A stretch of DNA of 64,000 bases from positions 17,894,501 to 17,958,500 of the forward strand of contig CM072891.1 of NCBI GenBank assembly GCA_037013685.1, in the 5' to 3' direction. The notes beneath the pieces were generated by a model. It made no database searches, was not told where the DNA came from, and saw only the letters and a list, made by a program, of their open reading frames with translations. Origin of the DNA: Acridotheres tristis (Eukaryota > Chordata > Aves > Passeriformes > Sturnidae). This document shows, one piece after another, positions 1-13,400 of the stretch (the stretch's first letter is position 1; each line of letters begins with the position of its first letter). The translations under genes and the position numbers were made by a program.

Positions 1-3000
1 TTTTAGCATTTTCAGATGAAATAGACTTTCCAATTTATTGTAATTGGATAATTTTAAGTGATGATACAGAAAAGCAGGGAAGTAAAGGAGTCATATCTTT
101 TTCTGTTTTTTTTCAATAAGGCATTTGCTTCATGGGTAAGGTCCAAAACATGTGCTTTAGTGACTGCAGTCTGTGACATGCTGTTCCAAATGACTGTTCC
201 TTACAACTTTATTAATGTTGCAATCTGAAACCAAGCGTCATCATATTTTTTTCCAGTTTAAATTACTATGTTAGATTACATTTTTAAAATCAATTTATAA
301 AACAGTAATTACACGATGAGTTAATGAATTGGTTTATGCTTCCTTTCTGCTGGGCATCTTAGAGAAGCAGAAGAATAGACAAAATCCTAAAACTTCCTTT
401 TGCCATGGTGCTCCTTACACCACTTTATCTTACAAAATAGTCTGGAGCTTGAAGCAAGCTTGCCCAGTTTTGGTGTGTCCTAGCAGAAATCTATCAAAAG
501 TCGTTTAAAACTATGTGGTATGTGATTTTATGCAATATTATGGATGCAGTCAGGATTTCACCCAGCAACAGTGCCTGTGTCCTCAAATAGGCTCCTAAAT
601 TTGACTTTTTGCCAGTGTCACTGACCATACCATCACACACACACACAAAAAACTGGCCTTGTAAAAGAAAAGATACACTGACAGCACTGACCCTTCTCTA
701 TATTGAGGGTCATACCAGGGGGTGATGTCTTCTCCAGATATTCAGAGCCTCCTTCTCAATCGACATCTCTCGTTTCAAAGGGGTGGAGGGGGAAAAAAAT
801 ACCAGTGGGTGTGTAAACTGGGTCTGGACATGAGCATCTGAAGAGACAAAACTCTTGGTACAGATCTGGAAAATCTCTCAAAAATGTGGTCTCATCTTGC
901 AGCAAACTCCACTTGGCTCTTTATGTGCACAGAGCAAGAAGCTTCTCTGAGCTGGCAGAGAGGATGTGGAGAAATGGTCAAAAAAAAAATAGCTCTGCCC
1001 TGGTGTTCACAGGGGCAGGAGGAGATGTCCAGTCTACCTGCTGGTCACTGCAGCAGTGGTGGCCCGTCACCTCCTCAGGTGTGTTTTGGTAAGACAGGGG
1101 ATGCCATCTGCTCTTGTGTCTGTGGGGATTTAGTGGCCAGAACTCAGTGGCCAGCCTGTCATGCATGGAACAGCAGAGAGGCTTGCTGAGAGAGCAAGTT
1201 TGTGATCACAGCCCAGTCTGATGGGGAAGAAGGACTGGTAGCCTCCTCTCTTCTCTCTGCCAGCAGTGGGTGCACCTTGGGATTTCCCCAGGCTGCCATG
1301 CTGTTGTCTGTTGCAGTTTCCAGGACAAGGAAAATAAAAGATAAAAAGTATAAAATATAGCTGTCTGGACAGCTATAACAGATCCACAGGGAAAAATATT
1401 GTCCTCGCTTAGCCTCTGCTTGTTCATCTTCCACCTTTTTCATCTAGAAAATGGAAAAGCCAGCCAGGTTTTTAGTAGGCTAATTAGGAAATGTAAGGCA
1501 TGATGGGCTATTTGTGAATTCAGTTCTCTTGGCCCAAAAGGGAAAAAGGGGAGTTTGATTGTATGGGCTTTTTGTCACTGTTTCCTCTTTTAAAATCTCA
1601 CATTGGTCCCTTGAATATAGACAAAGTCATTTAATGAATGAGCTTATTCCCATCCCTGCCTCTGCAGACTCTTAATATTTGTCTCAGTAGGATCCTTGCT
1701 TCCACTTGGATGTGACCAGTTTCAGATGTACATTACCAGAGTCCATCCCCTCATTCTTGTAATGGGCCAGGAGCTGCTGATGCCTTTAAGTATCTCACTG
1801 CCTTAATGGGATTTGCTGCTGGCTGCCAAATTGATATCTAGTGTGTAAGCTGGAGAGAGGGGTGAGAACTGCTCCCCTCACCTATTAATAAATCAGCACT
1901 GCAGGGAAGAGTTTTCTCCTGGGAGCCAAGATTCACTACTACATGCTGCTAAGGGAGGGGGTGGTTAGCTGGGAGCAGCTGCCCTGCAGGGAGCTGGGCT
2001 CAGAGCAAAGGGATTTGGCCCAAAGTGACAATGCTGCAGCATTAGCAGAAGCATGATCCATGCAGGAGGCCTCTCAGCATCATTTAGCTGGTATCCCATG
2101 AACAGCCCTGCTGGAGTGACTGGTGGTGCCCTGCATACTGACAGGCTCCACTCAGCTGGAACTTTAAAAAAACATGGGAGAAAAAAGCAGGGAGCTGTGT
2201 GTCAGCCAGTTATTTCAGTGACTAAGAATCATCTCTGCCCCTGAAGGGGAGCATGTCTAGAGCAGCATCCCACCCAGACAAATGGACCTTGACAAACAAA
2301 GGTGGCTGCTGCTCAGACTTGGATTGTGTTCTGCACCTCCCAGCTCTACAGAACCCAGCCCATTGTGGATATCTTAGCATCCCATTTAGGAACAGGCCAA
2401 AGGGGTTGCTCACCCTGTCCAGTGTCCCCATGGCAGCTGTGTGCACAGCCCCAGGGCTCATGGCTGTTGTGCTTGTTGCCAAGGCCACTACTCTCATTGA
2501 AGGCCTGGGATTGCTTTGCACTTGGAACAAATTAATCTTCATTAAAGGACGAATAGAAGATATTTTCTTTGGCTGTGAAGGAGGAGAAAGCACAGGAGAT
2601 GTTCAGGAAGGAAAACGTCATACATGTCCCTTCTTCAAATATGCACAAATGAGAGGCCAACTCAGGATCATTTCCTACACCGGTCCTTGGCTCGTTCAGA
2701 ACCTGACAGGCTTGGGCTCCTTGCCATGGGCAGTATCTGCACCCACAGTAGAACACAGGTACTTCTGGGGTATGATGAGTCAGATGGCTCATGCTCCAGT
2801 GGTGCCTGTCTCTCCACTGATAAAACAGCGTTTGTGTGCTGGCTTAGATGTCTGCTTGGTACTATCTGTTGCCAGGTGAGATGAATCCTGCCCTGCAATG
2901 GCTTTCTCATTACACTAGAGAATCCTGGCCATGTTTATATTGTGTTTTGTTCCTCTAAAATTACCCCAGGAGATACTGGAAATATCCTGGCTGAGACAAA

Positions 3001-6000
3001 GGATCAGCCCTGGAGAGTGGAGACAGCGTGTGAACACGGGGGCAGCATACCTCAGTGCATGTGGCTCTTTGAGCCAGTCTGGGAAACTTCTGCACCTTGC
3101 AGAGAGGCACAGGTAGGGCAGGACAGCTGCAGGACACCAAGGAGGGCTTGTCCTGGACTGAATTCAAGGTGACAGAGCAAACCCTGAGCTGGTGGAGAGC
3201 TGGCCTGGTGCATGTGGGAGGGCAGATCTGCTGCCCCGTCCCCAGAAGAGGGGGATGTCTCTCCTCAGAGAGGAGGATTATGACTGTGCTTTTGGAAACC
3301 AGTTCAGCCAGCTGGGAAGTGACCCAGGTGATGGAGATCTTTCCCTGGAGGTCTCTTGCTGTCACCAGAAGTAAAACAACCTTTCAGTGACAGCCTTGAT
3401 CTAGCCTTGGGGGCACTGCAGTAATTTCTAATCTCTGTGCTGGTTTCCTACAGCTCAAGGAGAAATTATGTGATCTGAGAGATGATGTAGCATGGTATTA
3501 CACAGGCAACAAGTTCAAGGGCTCGCTCTGACTCATCTCTCAACAAGGCATCCTCTGCACGCTGCCATCAGAAACCTCATGGCTGTGCATCCCTGGCTGG
3601 AGTTCAGAGTGATCATGCTAAAATTAAGGTCGTAATTGAGATTTTTTTTTTAAGCTGCCAGGAGACAACAGCCTTGCAACAGGATCATCCTGCATGGCAC
3701 AGCATAAACCAGAAAAAGAAAACGTCTGATTACTGGGTGTTGTAGTATCATTTATAGATATAAAACCTGTGCCTGAGGAACGGAGTGAGTGCAAATGCAG
3801 CCAGGCAAACACCGCTTTTGCTGAGTTTGAAGAGCAAGAGGAATGCCTCGGAATGGACACTAGAGGGAAGAAGAGAATCTCAGAAGTGCAACTTTCAAAA
3901 GCCAAAAGACTCGGAAACCAAACTCAAGCAGTTCTAGGGCGTTCAGGAGGCGTTTGGCACTCAGTGGGCTCAACATTTTCTTTTTACCTACCCAGCTGGC
4001 CTCTTGTGGTGCCCCAGTTGCACTACACTGGTAGCAGCTTGCTGTATCACACACCACTTTGATGTATTTGAAAATATTTTTTTAGGAAACCTGCAATGCC
4101 CACAAAGTGTAGTGGAGAACATTCCAGACCTACTTTGGCACTGGAAAGCTGAGGTGCTTTTGGGGTGTTATAGGGCATGTCCATATGATAATGCTGTGTG
4201 CAACCCCAGTATGTCTTAAAGATATGATCTTTGTCACAGCCTATAGCTACAAGCTGCAAACAGGCTCAGAACCATTCAGGGCTTGTGTTCCAGCTTCTCC
4301 TCCCTTGGTGACCAGAGACCTCTCATCTCTGGAGCCCAGCAGAGCAGGCAGAGCTTCCTCGGGGACTGTGCTCCCCAGTGCCACTGGGCAAGTCCCTGCT
4401 GCCAGGCGTTCCAGCGTGAAACCAGCCTGGCTGTGTGAAAGCTCTCTGCCACTTCTCTCCCCTTTATCCCCACCCCTGTCTGTTCTGTCCTTCCCCTGTC
4501 CTGCTCCTGGCTCTCACCCAGCTCAGTCACCATCTGCAAGCAATTGCTGGCACCCTGGTGCCTTCCTGGCAGGACCTCTCTGGAGAAGTGGCGTGAGGTA
4601 GGCACTGTTTGCATTTGTCACTTTATTGTCTCTTCTGTGGCTCCATCTGCAGATGGCCCTCTTCCTCATGTCAGGATAGCACTGGAAGACCCTGGGAGGT
4701 CACAGGGACTGCTCCCATGGCCTCAACGTCTGCCACTACTCAGCCCCTGTAATTTCTGTCCCAGCCCTTTCCCCATGTGGAAGCTGGCAAAAATCAACGC
4801 CCACATTCTTACTGCTGCTTTGGGGGCAGGGTCAGACTCTTTTTCCCCAAAAGAGAGCACCAGCCCAGTCCCTTCTCCATCCCTGGGCCACTTGGCTGCT
4901 GCAGGCTCCTACCACCTGCATCACCCACACCCCAGGGGACACTTAGAGCCATGACAAGGACCTGAAGGTGAGTACTACAGCACCTGCTCTCTCCAGCCTA
5001 AACACATCAGCCTGGGCTGTGCTGCTGTAGGGACAGTGCTGAGCATGTGCTGTGTTCCTGGTCGTGCCCTGGACTGACCAAGGCTGCCCAGAGCAGGGCA
5101 TGTGCTGACTGAGGGTACAGGCAAACGTGGCTGTAACCATCTACCACATAAAGGACACACAGAGATACCAGGTCCAGGGGAGAAAGAAGAGGTGGAACAA
5201 CTGTAGGAGGAAGCAGTGGAAGCCTTTGGGAGGTCTGTCCCAGCACGAAGGCACCTGGCGAGCAGAGGAGGAAGCACAAGGGAGATGGAAACACCAGCAG
5301 CTGGAGTCAGGCTGGGAGCACCAGCAGCCCTGGCCCAGGAGGAGAGGCTTGTTGTGCTGGATCAGAGGTGGAGGCAGTAACCAGGCAGGGGTGAGGGATC
5401 CCCTTCCAGCCCCCTCGGAGCAGATCGTGGTGTGCCCAGACCACCCAAACTGCTATGTCTTGCCAGGGCAAGCACTTTCCAGGGTCTGGGTATGGAGCTG
5501 TCAGCCCTTACCAGAAAAATGCTGCACACCAGAAACAATAGTCAGGACCAAGACAGGTCCTCTTGCCCAGGAAAAGGGGATTTCCTGGGATTAGTCACCA
5601 AATCTTCCCTCTTCAGAAGCTCAGTCTCAAAAGCTGCTAAGATCCTCCAAGGAATGTTTCCTGCTACCTCCCCTGGTGGGGCTTCACAGTGATAGCAAGG
5701 AATTAAAAATATTTAGAGGTCTTGTAGGGTCAAAGCAACAAATACCTTTTTTTCCCTGGATGATCACTAACAAAATTAATTTTTAACTAGGGGAAAAAAA
5801 AATCTCAAACCCTATCTTTTCCCTGATTTCTTCTATCCCTTTTATCTAGTGTCAATTTTGGTAGTTTTGAAGAAGAAAAAGAGAGGTATTACTTTTCCCT
5901 TTCAACTGCTATTGCCCAATCATGATTTTTTTTTTATTATATATAGTCCAGGGGAAGCAGGTATCCAAACACATACCTGTAGATTGGATTAGTGGCATGT

Positions 6001-7407
6001 AAAAACAAATGAGAGGCCCTTGCTGCTTCGAGAAAAGCAATTACCTTAAGATCAAGCAGCTTTGCAAGTGATATACAAACGAAAGGAAAGAGATGGATGG
6101 GGCTGCCATGTCGTGCTGGCATTTGGGAAGGTGGCCAAAAATGCAAGAGGGAGATTGTGTGTTCACCTGTGTGTGTGTGTTCCCTGCCAGGTGCTAAGCC
6201 CTGGCAGGGATGGCTCTGGCGTCACTGTCACCCTGCCCTGAGACAAGAGCAGAGGGCATGGGAGGTCGAACGAGAGCTGCAGGGTTAGTTTGGGATGCAG
6301 GAGTGTTGCAGGCAGAATGGAAGTTTCAGACAAGGTCTGTCAGACAGAGTCTCCCATTGAGTCACAAGGGGCAGAAAGGATCCCCTTGATTTCTAAACTC
6401 CTTCTCAGAGAGGAGTCTGGATCCAATCCTTGGTCAATGGTTTATGTCTAAAGAATTATATGGATGTAACTGAGCCTTTGTACAACTTTATGCTACAGAA
6501 TTAAGGATGGCTAACCAAATATATTTACATGAATTAAATAAGTGATTTATTTCAATTGATGATGATAATGATTAGACTGAAAAAACTTTAATTAGAATTG
6601 TTTACTACACAATACAGATAATTTAAGCTACTAGTTAAAGTGAACAATTTTTTATAAATATTGAAGCAATTATATTAAAATGGGCAAAATAATTATTAAG
6701 TAGAGATTGATATTACCCATTTCAATGACCTTAGACAAATCTCTTTTGCTCAGCCTTGAGAGATGTCTCCACTCAAGAGAGGAATCTCCACACAGACCCA
6801 CGAAGGGAGGTATTAGAGGGCCCTGCCATTAAAAAGGGAATCAGGGTTTTTATAGTATGAAGTGATTGACTGTCAGCCATATGTTTGTAGGCCACCTGTG
6901 ACAGCTCTGCAGCCTTTAGCTCAGCACCATTAGCTAAGTCATCAGTACTAGCACTTGTTGGTTTCTTTATCAGGAGCTTTGTCTGCCACCTCCTCGCCAG
7001 TGCCAGTTTCTGTCAGGAAACATTGTTCTTCACATCCTCAGAATGTTTAACTTTGGGCTTGATGAGTCAGCCTCCTCTCAGCATTCTTCAGCACCAAAAG
7101 CAGCCTGACCCCTCCTACTCCGTTTGCCACTGATAACCTGATAACTTCTGCAAATCGGGTAAAGTCTGAGCTGTTTTACCCCCACCTAGGCAGAGCATCC
7201 TGCTACAAGGAGGCCTTAGCCCCCAAGGCCCTGCTGGGATCTGTAGCTCAGCCACTGCCAATCCAGGGCCACTGTGGAGATAGCAAAGAACTGCAAACAC
7301 ACTCCTCCTCCATTTGCAGCTCTTGGCAGGCTTTTTGTCTCCTCCTGGATGCTTGAGCCAGCACAGTCTCACAGTGAGTCTCTGGCACAAAGACTGAGAA
7401 TCCTTTC
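1..7407. other. Non-coding stretch, no gene recognised
   Basis: No open frame in this stretch resembles a known protein, and none is supported by paired splice sites. The longest (2253-2879) overlaps other frames in both directions and has no domain-like pattern. The base composition is mixed. A short CA run lies near 635-648. The block at 6440-6730 is strikingly AT-rich and packed with TAAT/ATTA cores, so it may be a regulatory element (see findings). No RNA gene was seen. Confidence 0.6.
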
Positions 7408-7490
7408 ATTCTAGATCACGGAATGGTTTGTGTTGGAAGGGACTTTAAGGATCACCTAATTCCAACCCCATACTGTGGGCAGGGATGTCC
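7408..7490 (-). mobile_element. CR1 LINE fragment (avian type, 3' end)
   Basis: The plus strand carries the familiar antisense CR1 3' region of birds: a GGAATGGTTTG-TGTTGGAAGGGAC stretch, then TTCCAACCCC and GGGCAGGGATG. This order (wanted-host block, 'tccaacccc', 'gggcaggga') matches my recollection of the CR1 consensus. The element therefore reads in sense on the minus strand. Only about 80 bp is recognisable; after roughly 7490 the match is lost. The copy is 5'-truncated, as most CR1 insertions are, and somewhat diverged. It is one of the best indications that the genome is a bird's. Confidence 0.8.
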
Positions 7491-10400
7491 CAAGCTGTGT
7501 CCTACCCCAAGGCACATTCCCCATCTGCCCTGTCACAGCCCTTCCCTGCTCCAGGTCCCTGCAGGCAGAGGACGCCGGTCCCAGGCAGCTCTGCAAATCT
7601 CAGCATTTCTGTTTCCCTCTGTTCTGAGGTGTCAGTGCAGTGGGGAGCACCTCCAGGTTCAGTTGTGTGGTGGGGTCACCCCACACATGTGCAGTCAAGC
7701 AGCATTTCAGTCTCATGACAAAGGCAGCAGAAACCCTTTTCTGCCACCCATGAAGGTGTGACCCAGGCGAGCCCTTGAGCAGCAACACGGGTGCATGGGG
7801 CAGGGTCAGCCCTTCTGGCAGGGCCAGTTGTTTATAAAGCATCACGACAGATTTCCATCGAGTGCAAATGGGTGTTGCTGCCCTGATTTTCACGCAGGCT
7901 AGTTTATATGCACTAGCTGCAGAGCTGGTCTCTAGCTAGCTGCAGTGCCTGTCTTGGCAAGGATCATGGGGTGCTGGCAGGGTTTGGCTGGTTTATTTGA
8001 CGGGTGCTGGGGCTGTTGGCTGCCACATGCAATTCACTCCTGTTCTGGATCACAGAGTTTGAACTCTCTCCTGTTTCCAAAGCTTCTGTCACAGCTTTGT
8101 TTGCAGTTGCATTGCCGTTCAGCAGCTGCCTGTGCTGCATGTCCAAGTGGGCTACCAGAACTTCAGGGCATCTCCCAGGCTCCCATGAGACCAGCAGGTG
8201 CTCAGCACCCGTCTATGTCTGTGTCCTGCTGACCTCTGCTCCAAGCTCATGGCTTAAGTCTGGGAGTGGTGTGCTTTGCCCCTGACATATCAGCCCAGTG
8301 TGTCCAGGGTTCCCCATCTCCTGCTTGGACATATATATTGGTGCTTTTCACTGGAGCCACAAGCTCTTCATGAGGAGATCAGGTTGGCTTGGGATGAGAA
8401 ACCCAGGGATGAGCTAGAGTTGACCTAGGTGAGCAGGCAGGTGCCAGTTTACCTGCTCTGAGGAAATTCTTGATGCTGCCAGGGAGAAGGCAGCAGTAGA
8501 CAAATAAATGTAGCTGAAAAGCAGGAGTGAGGCAAGTATAAGAGAATATAAAAATCTCTCTGTTAGAGTATATTCTAACCCCTTAGCCCTCTGTCCCTGG
8601 TCCTGCATCATGTCCAATTGTAGCTGGTAGCAGATGCCCAGGGAAAAGCCATCAGAGCATAGGCACAAACAGGACAAGTAACATTTCTTCCTCATCTTGC
8701 CTTACCTCTATGGCTACATGCCTGTTGCAGAGGACAAGTAAACATCAAAATGGGCCTGAAATGCTCTGTGGCTCTCAGGAAAATCTGTAGCTCAGAGGCT
8801 GTGAATTTCATCAGTGAACTTAAATCTTTGCATTTAATACACAGCGGATATGGTTAGATTTTTCTCCATTAAGTCCCGCAAGCTTTTTCCAGGGGTGTGA
8901 GCAGGGGTGGCATCCCCTTGACACTCCTTGTCCCCATACTGGGGGTGCAGCTGGTGCAACTGCCAATGGCTCCACATTTCTAAGGACTTATTGCCATTTT
9001 TGTTTCCAATATTGAAAGCCCAGAATAACAACTGCTATGAGGGGATACAATGTTTGTTTTGCAAGTGGAGTAGAATTTAAGAGAGACTGTCATCCCTACT
9101 CATTCACAACTGTTACTGGAATTTCTCTCCTCTCCCTCATGCTACTGCATGTTTTCTTGCTCCATGTATTTCCAGGAGCAGGCTCTTCCATGCAGGGCTT
9201 GTTCCTGAGGCTTTCCCCTTTGGCTTACTGGGGCACTTGGTGCTCCAGCATTATCACTTGCTGCGCATGGCCCTGCATCCTTCAAATTACAGAGCAAGCA
9301 GTAGGATTATGCATGGAGGGAGCATGCCAGGCTCCATCCCCCTGTAACACCCCAGCCACTGTCATCCTCTCTCCGGCATATCCATGCTCCTGAGTGGGCA
9401 GTGAGCCCCTGCAGCTGCGAATATTTGCACCCAAACTCCTGCTGGAGCTGTGGAGAGGAAGAGCTGTCCCTCAATGCCCTTGCCCACCTGGTGGCGACCC
9501 GCCGCAGTGCTGGGTGTCACTCTCCCCGTGGCTGAGCCCTGCGACAGCCCGCCTTTTCCTTATTTGTTTTTCTCCCTCTGAGAGCTATTCTTTCCCTCCC
9601 ATATGCTGTAATAATTACAAGTGATAACTTAACAGCTGCTCTGCTATTCCGGGCTCAGCAGAGCCACGCGCCTCCGCCTTCCCTCCCTCCCACAGCTCTG
9701 GGTCAACGTCTTGGCTCCAGCAGTCAGGGATTCCTGCAATTTTTGCCACTCAGGAGGATCTGGACTCTTTTCCCCTCCATTGCCATCTGTCTCCCACCCG
9801 CCTGCCCCAGCATCGTGAAGGGGGATGGGACTGCGACATCCATCTGTTACCATGGAGAAAGCTGAGCCAGCGAAGAGATGCACCCTGCATCCTGGGTGAA
9901 GGCCAGTGGAGAGGGGGTGAAAGGGATTTTCTTGTGTATTTGTTTTATTATCACGTGTCTGTTGTCACTCATGGGGTCTGCTGCAGGTGACAACCACAAC
10001 CCTTGGTCACAATGGACCTTAGGAACCCCCTAAGCCCTCTTGCTGGAGAAGGTGGTGGCCTTAGGCACCATCCCAGATGATGGACCAAGTCCACATTGCT
10101 GCAACGAGCCGTTAGCCATCCTTCCTCCTGTGCAAGAGTGGTGGTGGCTCCCAAGGAGATGATAGACCCCCAACAGCAGCCCTGGGACCCAGGGCAGCAC
10201 CCACACTTCCCATTTTGGGTGTGAAAGGGTTTTTTCTCCTTTTACAAGAGAATTTTGCCTCCAGTTTATCTGACTGCTGAAAGCCCAGCGTGAAAAAAGT
10301 CAGGATTGGGTGTTTCTGCCTGCTCCCCACAAAGGAAATGCTGCATCCTGTAGCATTCCAGTCCTCTCCTGGTCAGCAAGGCTACCGAGGCCTGAAGTGC

Positions 10401-13400
10401 CTCTCCAGCATAGATGAAGATTCCCAGAAATGTGTGAAGACAGCCTGATCCCTGTCAATGGAAATGAGAGACACACAGGTCTGTGTTGGGTGGTCTCATC
10501 CAGCCTACAAAAGGCTGCATTCTGCTTCCCAAGCACTGGAAATCTGACACCTGCCTGCTTGCTCCTGTGCAGCCTCATACTGGTCACTTCCCAAATTCCA
10601 AAGGCAGCAGGCTCAAAACTGTGATAAAGCCGCATGGAACAACCTGAGGTGTCTGCAGCATGGCCAGCACCTGAATTCATTTTTGGCAATCTGCAGTGCA
10701 GGCAGGGTCCCTGTGCTTCCTTCCTAACGTGTGCTGGCCTTTACTGACACAGTAAAATGCTGGGAATTAAAGACAGGATTTTATCTAGGGATGGGATTTG
10801 CCAGAGCCATCAGCCCACGGTGGTCTTGGCTCTTCTCACCCTGCACAAACATGTCATCTGCACATCTGATACATGTCACAGCAGGTGACATCTTCCCCTG
10901 TCACCTATCCTTGTAGGCAGCAGATCCCACAGGGTGCCTAGGGCAGGTCTTTCTAAGGGGCAGTGGTGGGTAATCTTCCCCGTGAGCCTCTCAAATATGT
11001 AAGTGGGAATAAAAATTGGGAGTATGCAAGAAGGTGAGCCTTCTCAGGAATTTCAGTTCCTAGGCTGGGAGTTTTGCTGCTGGCACTATTTCAAAGCAAT
11101 GGTAGGCAAGGTCAGGGTCCATGGACAGGGGTTTTGAGCATGCAGACACTTGTCACCCACCAAGGTGACCACAGAAATTGCAGCCCTTGGCTTTTGGGTC
11201 ACCAGCTTCGATGCTATGCCTTGAATTGTGCCCCATCCAGAGGGCCTCGGGAAGAGGTGATGTGGGGCTTATCTGAGCTGGCTTTGATGCTTGGCAGCTG
11301 TGCAGGACCACTGAGCAAAGGCTTCAGTGCTAGCACCGGTGGCACCGGGACATGCTGGAGGAAAGCTCACCAGGGGAAGCTCCACGTGCCTCGCTTGCAC
11401 CTCCCACACAGGAGTAGGCAGCCCCAGGAAGAGGCGGCTTGGAAAGCCTGTGCCATCCGTACAGGAGAGCTGGCAGCTCCATCTGCCTCTGCTTCAGAGG
11501 AGCTCTCCGAGGGTGGCCAGAGCGGGGCCTGTGGGTGGTGTGCCAGGAGCAGGAGAGGAGGAGGAGGAGGAGGAGTGGGTGGGATACACGTGCCCCACAC
11601 TGCCAAGCTTCCCTTGCAGGAGGCAATCCTTCATTAAACCAACTGCTCTGCCCCGGGAGAAGGGTGGTGCATTTAGGGGCTCGTGTGTGGTGTGATGCTG
11701 GTGCTCAGGTGCAGGGGAGGTGCTACTGCACAGTGACCCCGCAGTGACCTGGGGACACGCAGGGCTTTGTGTGCAGGACCTCCAGCCCACAAGTGCTCGA
11801 AGCCACCCCGTGCATCTGCCGCGTGGCACAGTCCCTGCAGCTCTGCTCATTTTCACGGGTCTCACACCTTGCTTTTACTCTCCAGAAAGGCAGTAGTTTT
11901 TTTTCTTGAAGCTAGCAACGTGCTAACTCATTGAAACAGGGCAGCTAGGGTGTTTGTTAGGATAAAAACACATGGGGTTAGCACTGTGTTCCTCAGTTCT
12001 CCGAGCCCAGGCTATTGCACAGCAAAATTACAGTCCTTATCTGCACCCAAGTTTTGCAGCAGTGTAACTGCAGCCATTTGGTTTTTGACTCCTTCATTTC
12101 AATCTCTTTGATCATGTGCCATGATTAATCTGATCTCTACGAGGCGGGATGAGTAGGAGTCAGAAGAAAAATTGTAATCGTCTGTGCCTTTGGCATGCGA
12201 GAACGGAATAATTTTGTAGTCTCGTCTCCACGCTGGTAGCACTAGGAAAAGTCTCCATCCTTTCATCAGCTAGCAACACCATGCAAGGCTAAGGGATACT
12301 GATCTAAATGGAAATATTCAGAGCTGGATACCATCACTGTTCCTTGTTCCCTAATTTTTCAGGCTGCAGCATCTCCACGACACAAATCACATGGTCAGTG
12401 ACTGAAAACCAACGGGCAGCAATGAGCTCAAAACACAAAAATAAATTCATTATAAGCTCCTTGCTGTTGTTTGCTCTCACCTGCCTTGTCATGATACCAG
12501 GCAGCTAATCCCGTGTTGTTTCCTTGCCTGACTCAAAGGAAACATGAGATTTTTGTTGGGCTGGGAGGAAGGGGAAAGGGCATGGGAAGGTGACATCCTG
12601 CTGCCCAGCCCTGTCCTGGCTCTCCTGAGAGTTTTTCCTTGCCAGTTCCCACCAGCACTGCTTTTTGCTGTACTGACTACATAGAAGTGTTTTCCCCCTC
12701 CTAGTCCAGAGTGCTCTTGCCCCCACTGCAGAGCATTGCTTCAATAATGTCTGCACCAGCCCTGGTGTCCATCACAGCCCTTTTTGTTTTGAAAGCCCTC
12801 CCTTTCCTAGGTGAAATGATCCGAATTCCTTTACCAGCACCCCTCATCACTTTACTCCCCATCTGATTGTGTAGCTCTCTTTGAGCATTGCTTACTTTTA
12901 TTGAAAAGCATTATCAGCACAGAGCAGAGATAACCGTGTAAGGAACCTATTTTAAACTGTCCAACAAGGCATTATTAACCCATATCACAGATCATGATCA
13001 AAAACATCTTTTCTATAGAAATTCTTCTTGTCCAATGGACTATTCCAGCAAAAACAACTCTCTCTATCCTCCATTTGCCCAAATGATTATCCCATGTTAT
13101 GTCACCTGTACTTCTGTTGAATTATGTTTTGCATTGGGTTTTTTTCTCTCCCCACACACCCTTAGGAAGTGAGCTATTCCTTTCCTAAGCTCCATCAGGG
13201 GTCACCATGTGCTTGGGAGGTGGTGAGATGCTGAGACTGGAGGATAGAGAGCCCAGAAGAGCTATTTTTCTGCTCAAGTGGTCGTGCATCTGCCCACACC
13301 ACCAAGTTTAAAGAAAAGGCCTGGATGGGTTATCACTGTCCCCCAAGTCCCCTCACAGACCCCGAGGGCTTCTTGGCTGCCCAAAGAAGAGAGAAACTCT

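Noticed and set aside
2253..2879. 208-codon open frame
   Set aside because: No recognisable domain, and overlapping open frames occur on both strands.
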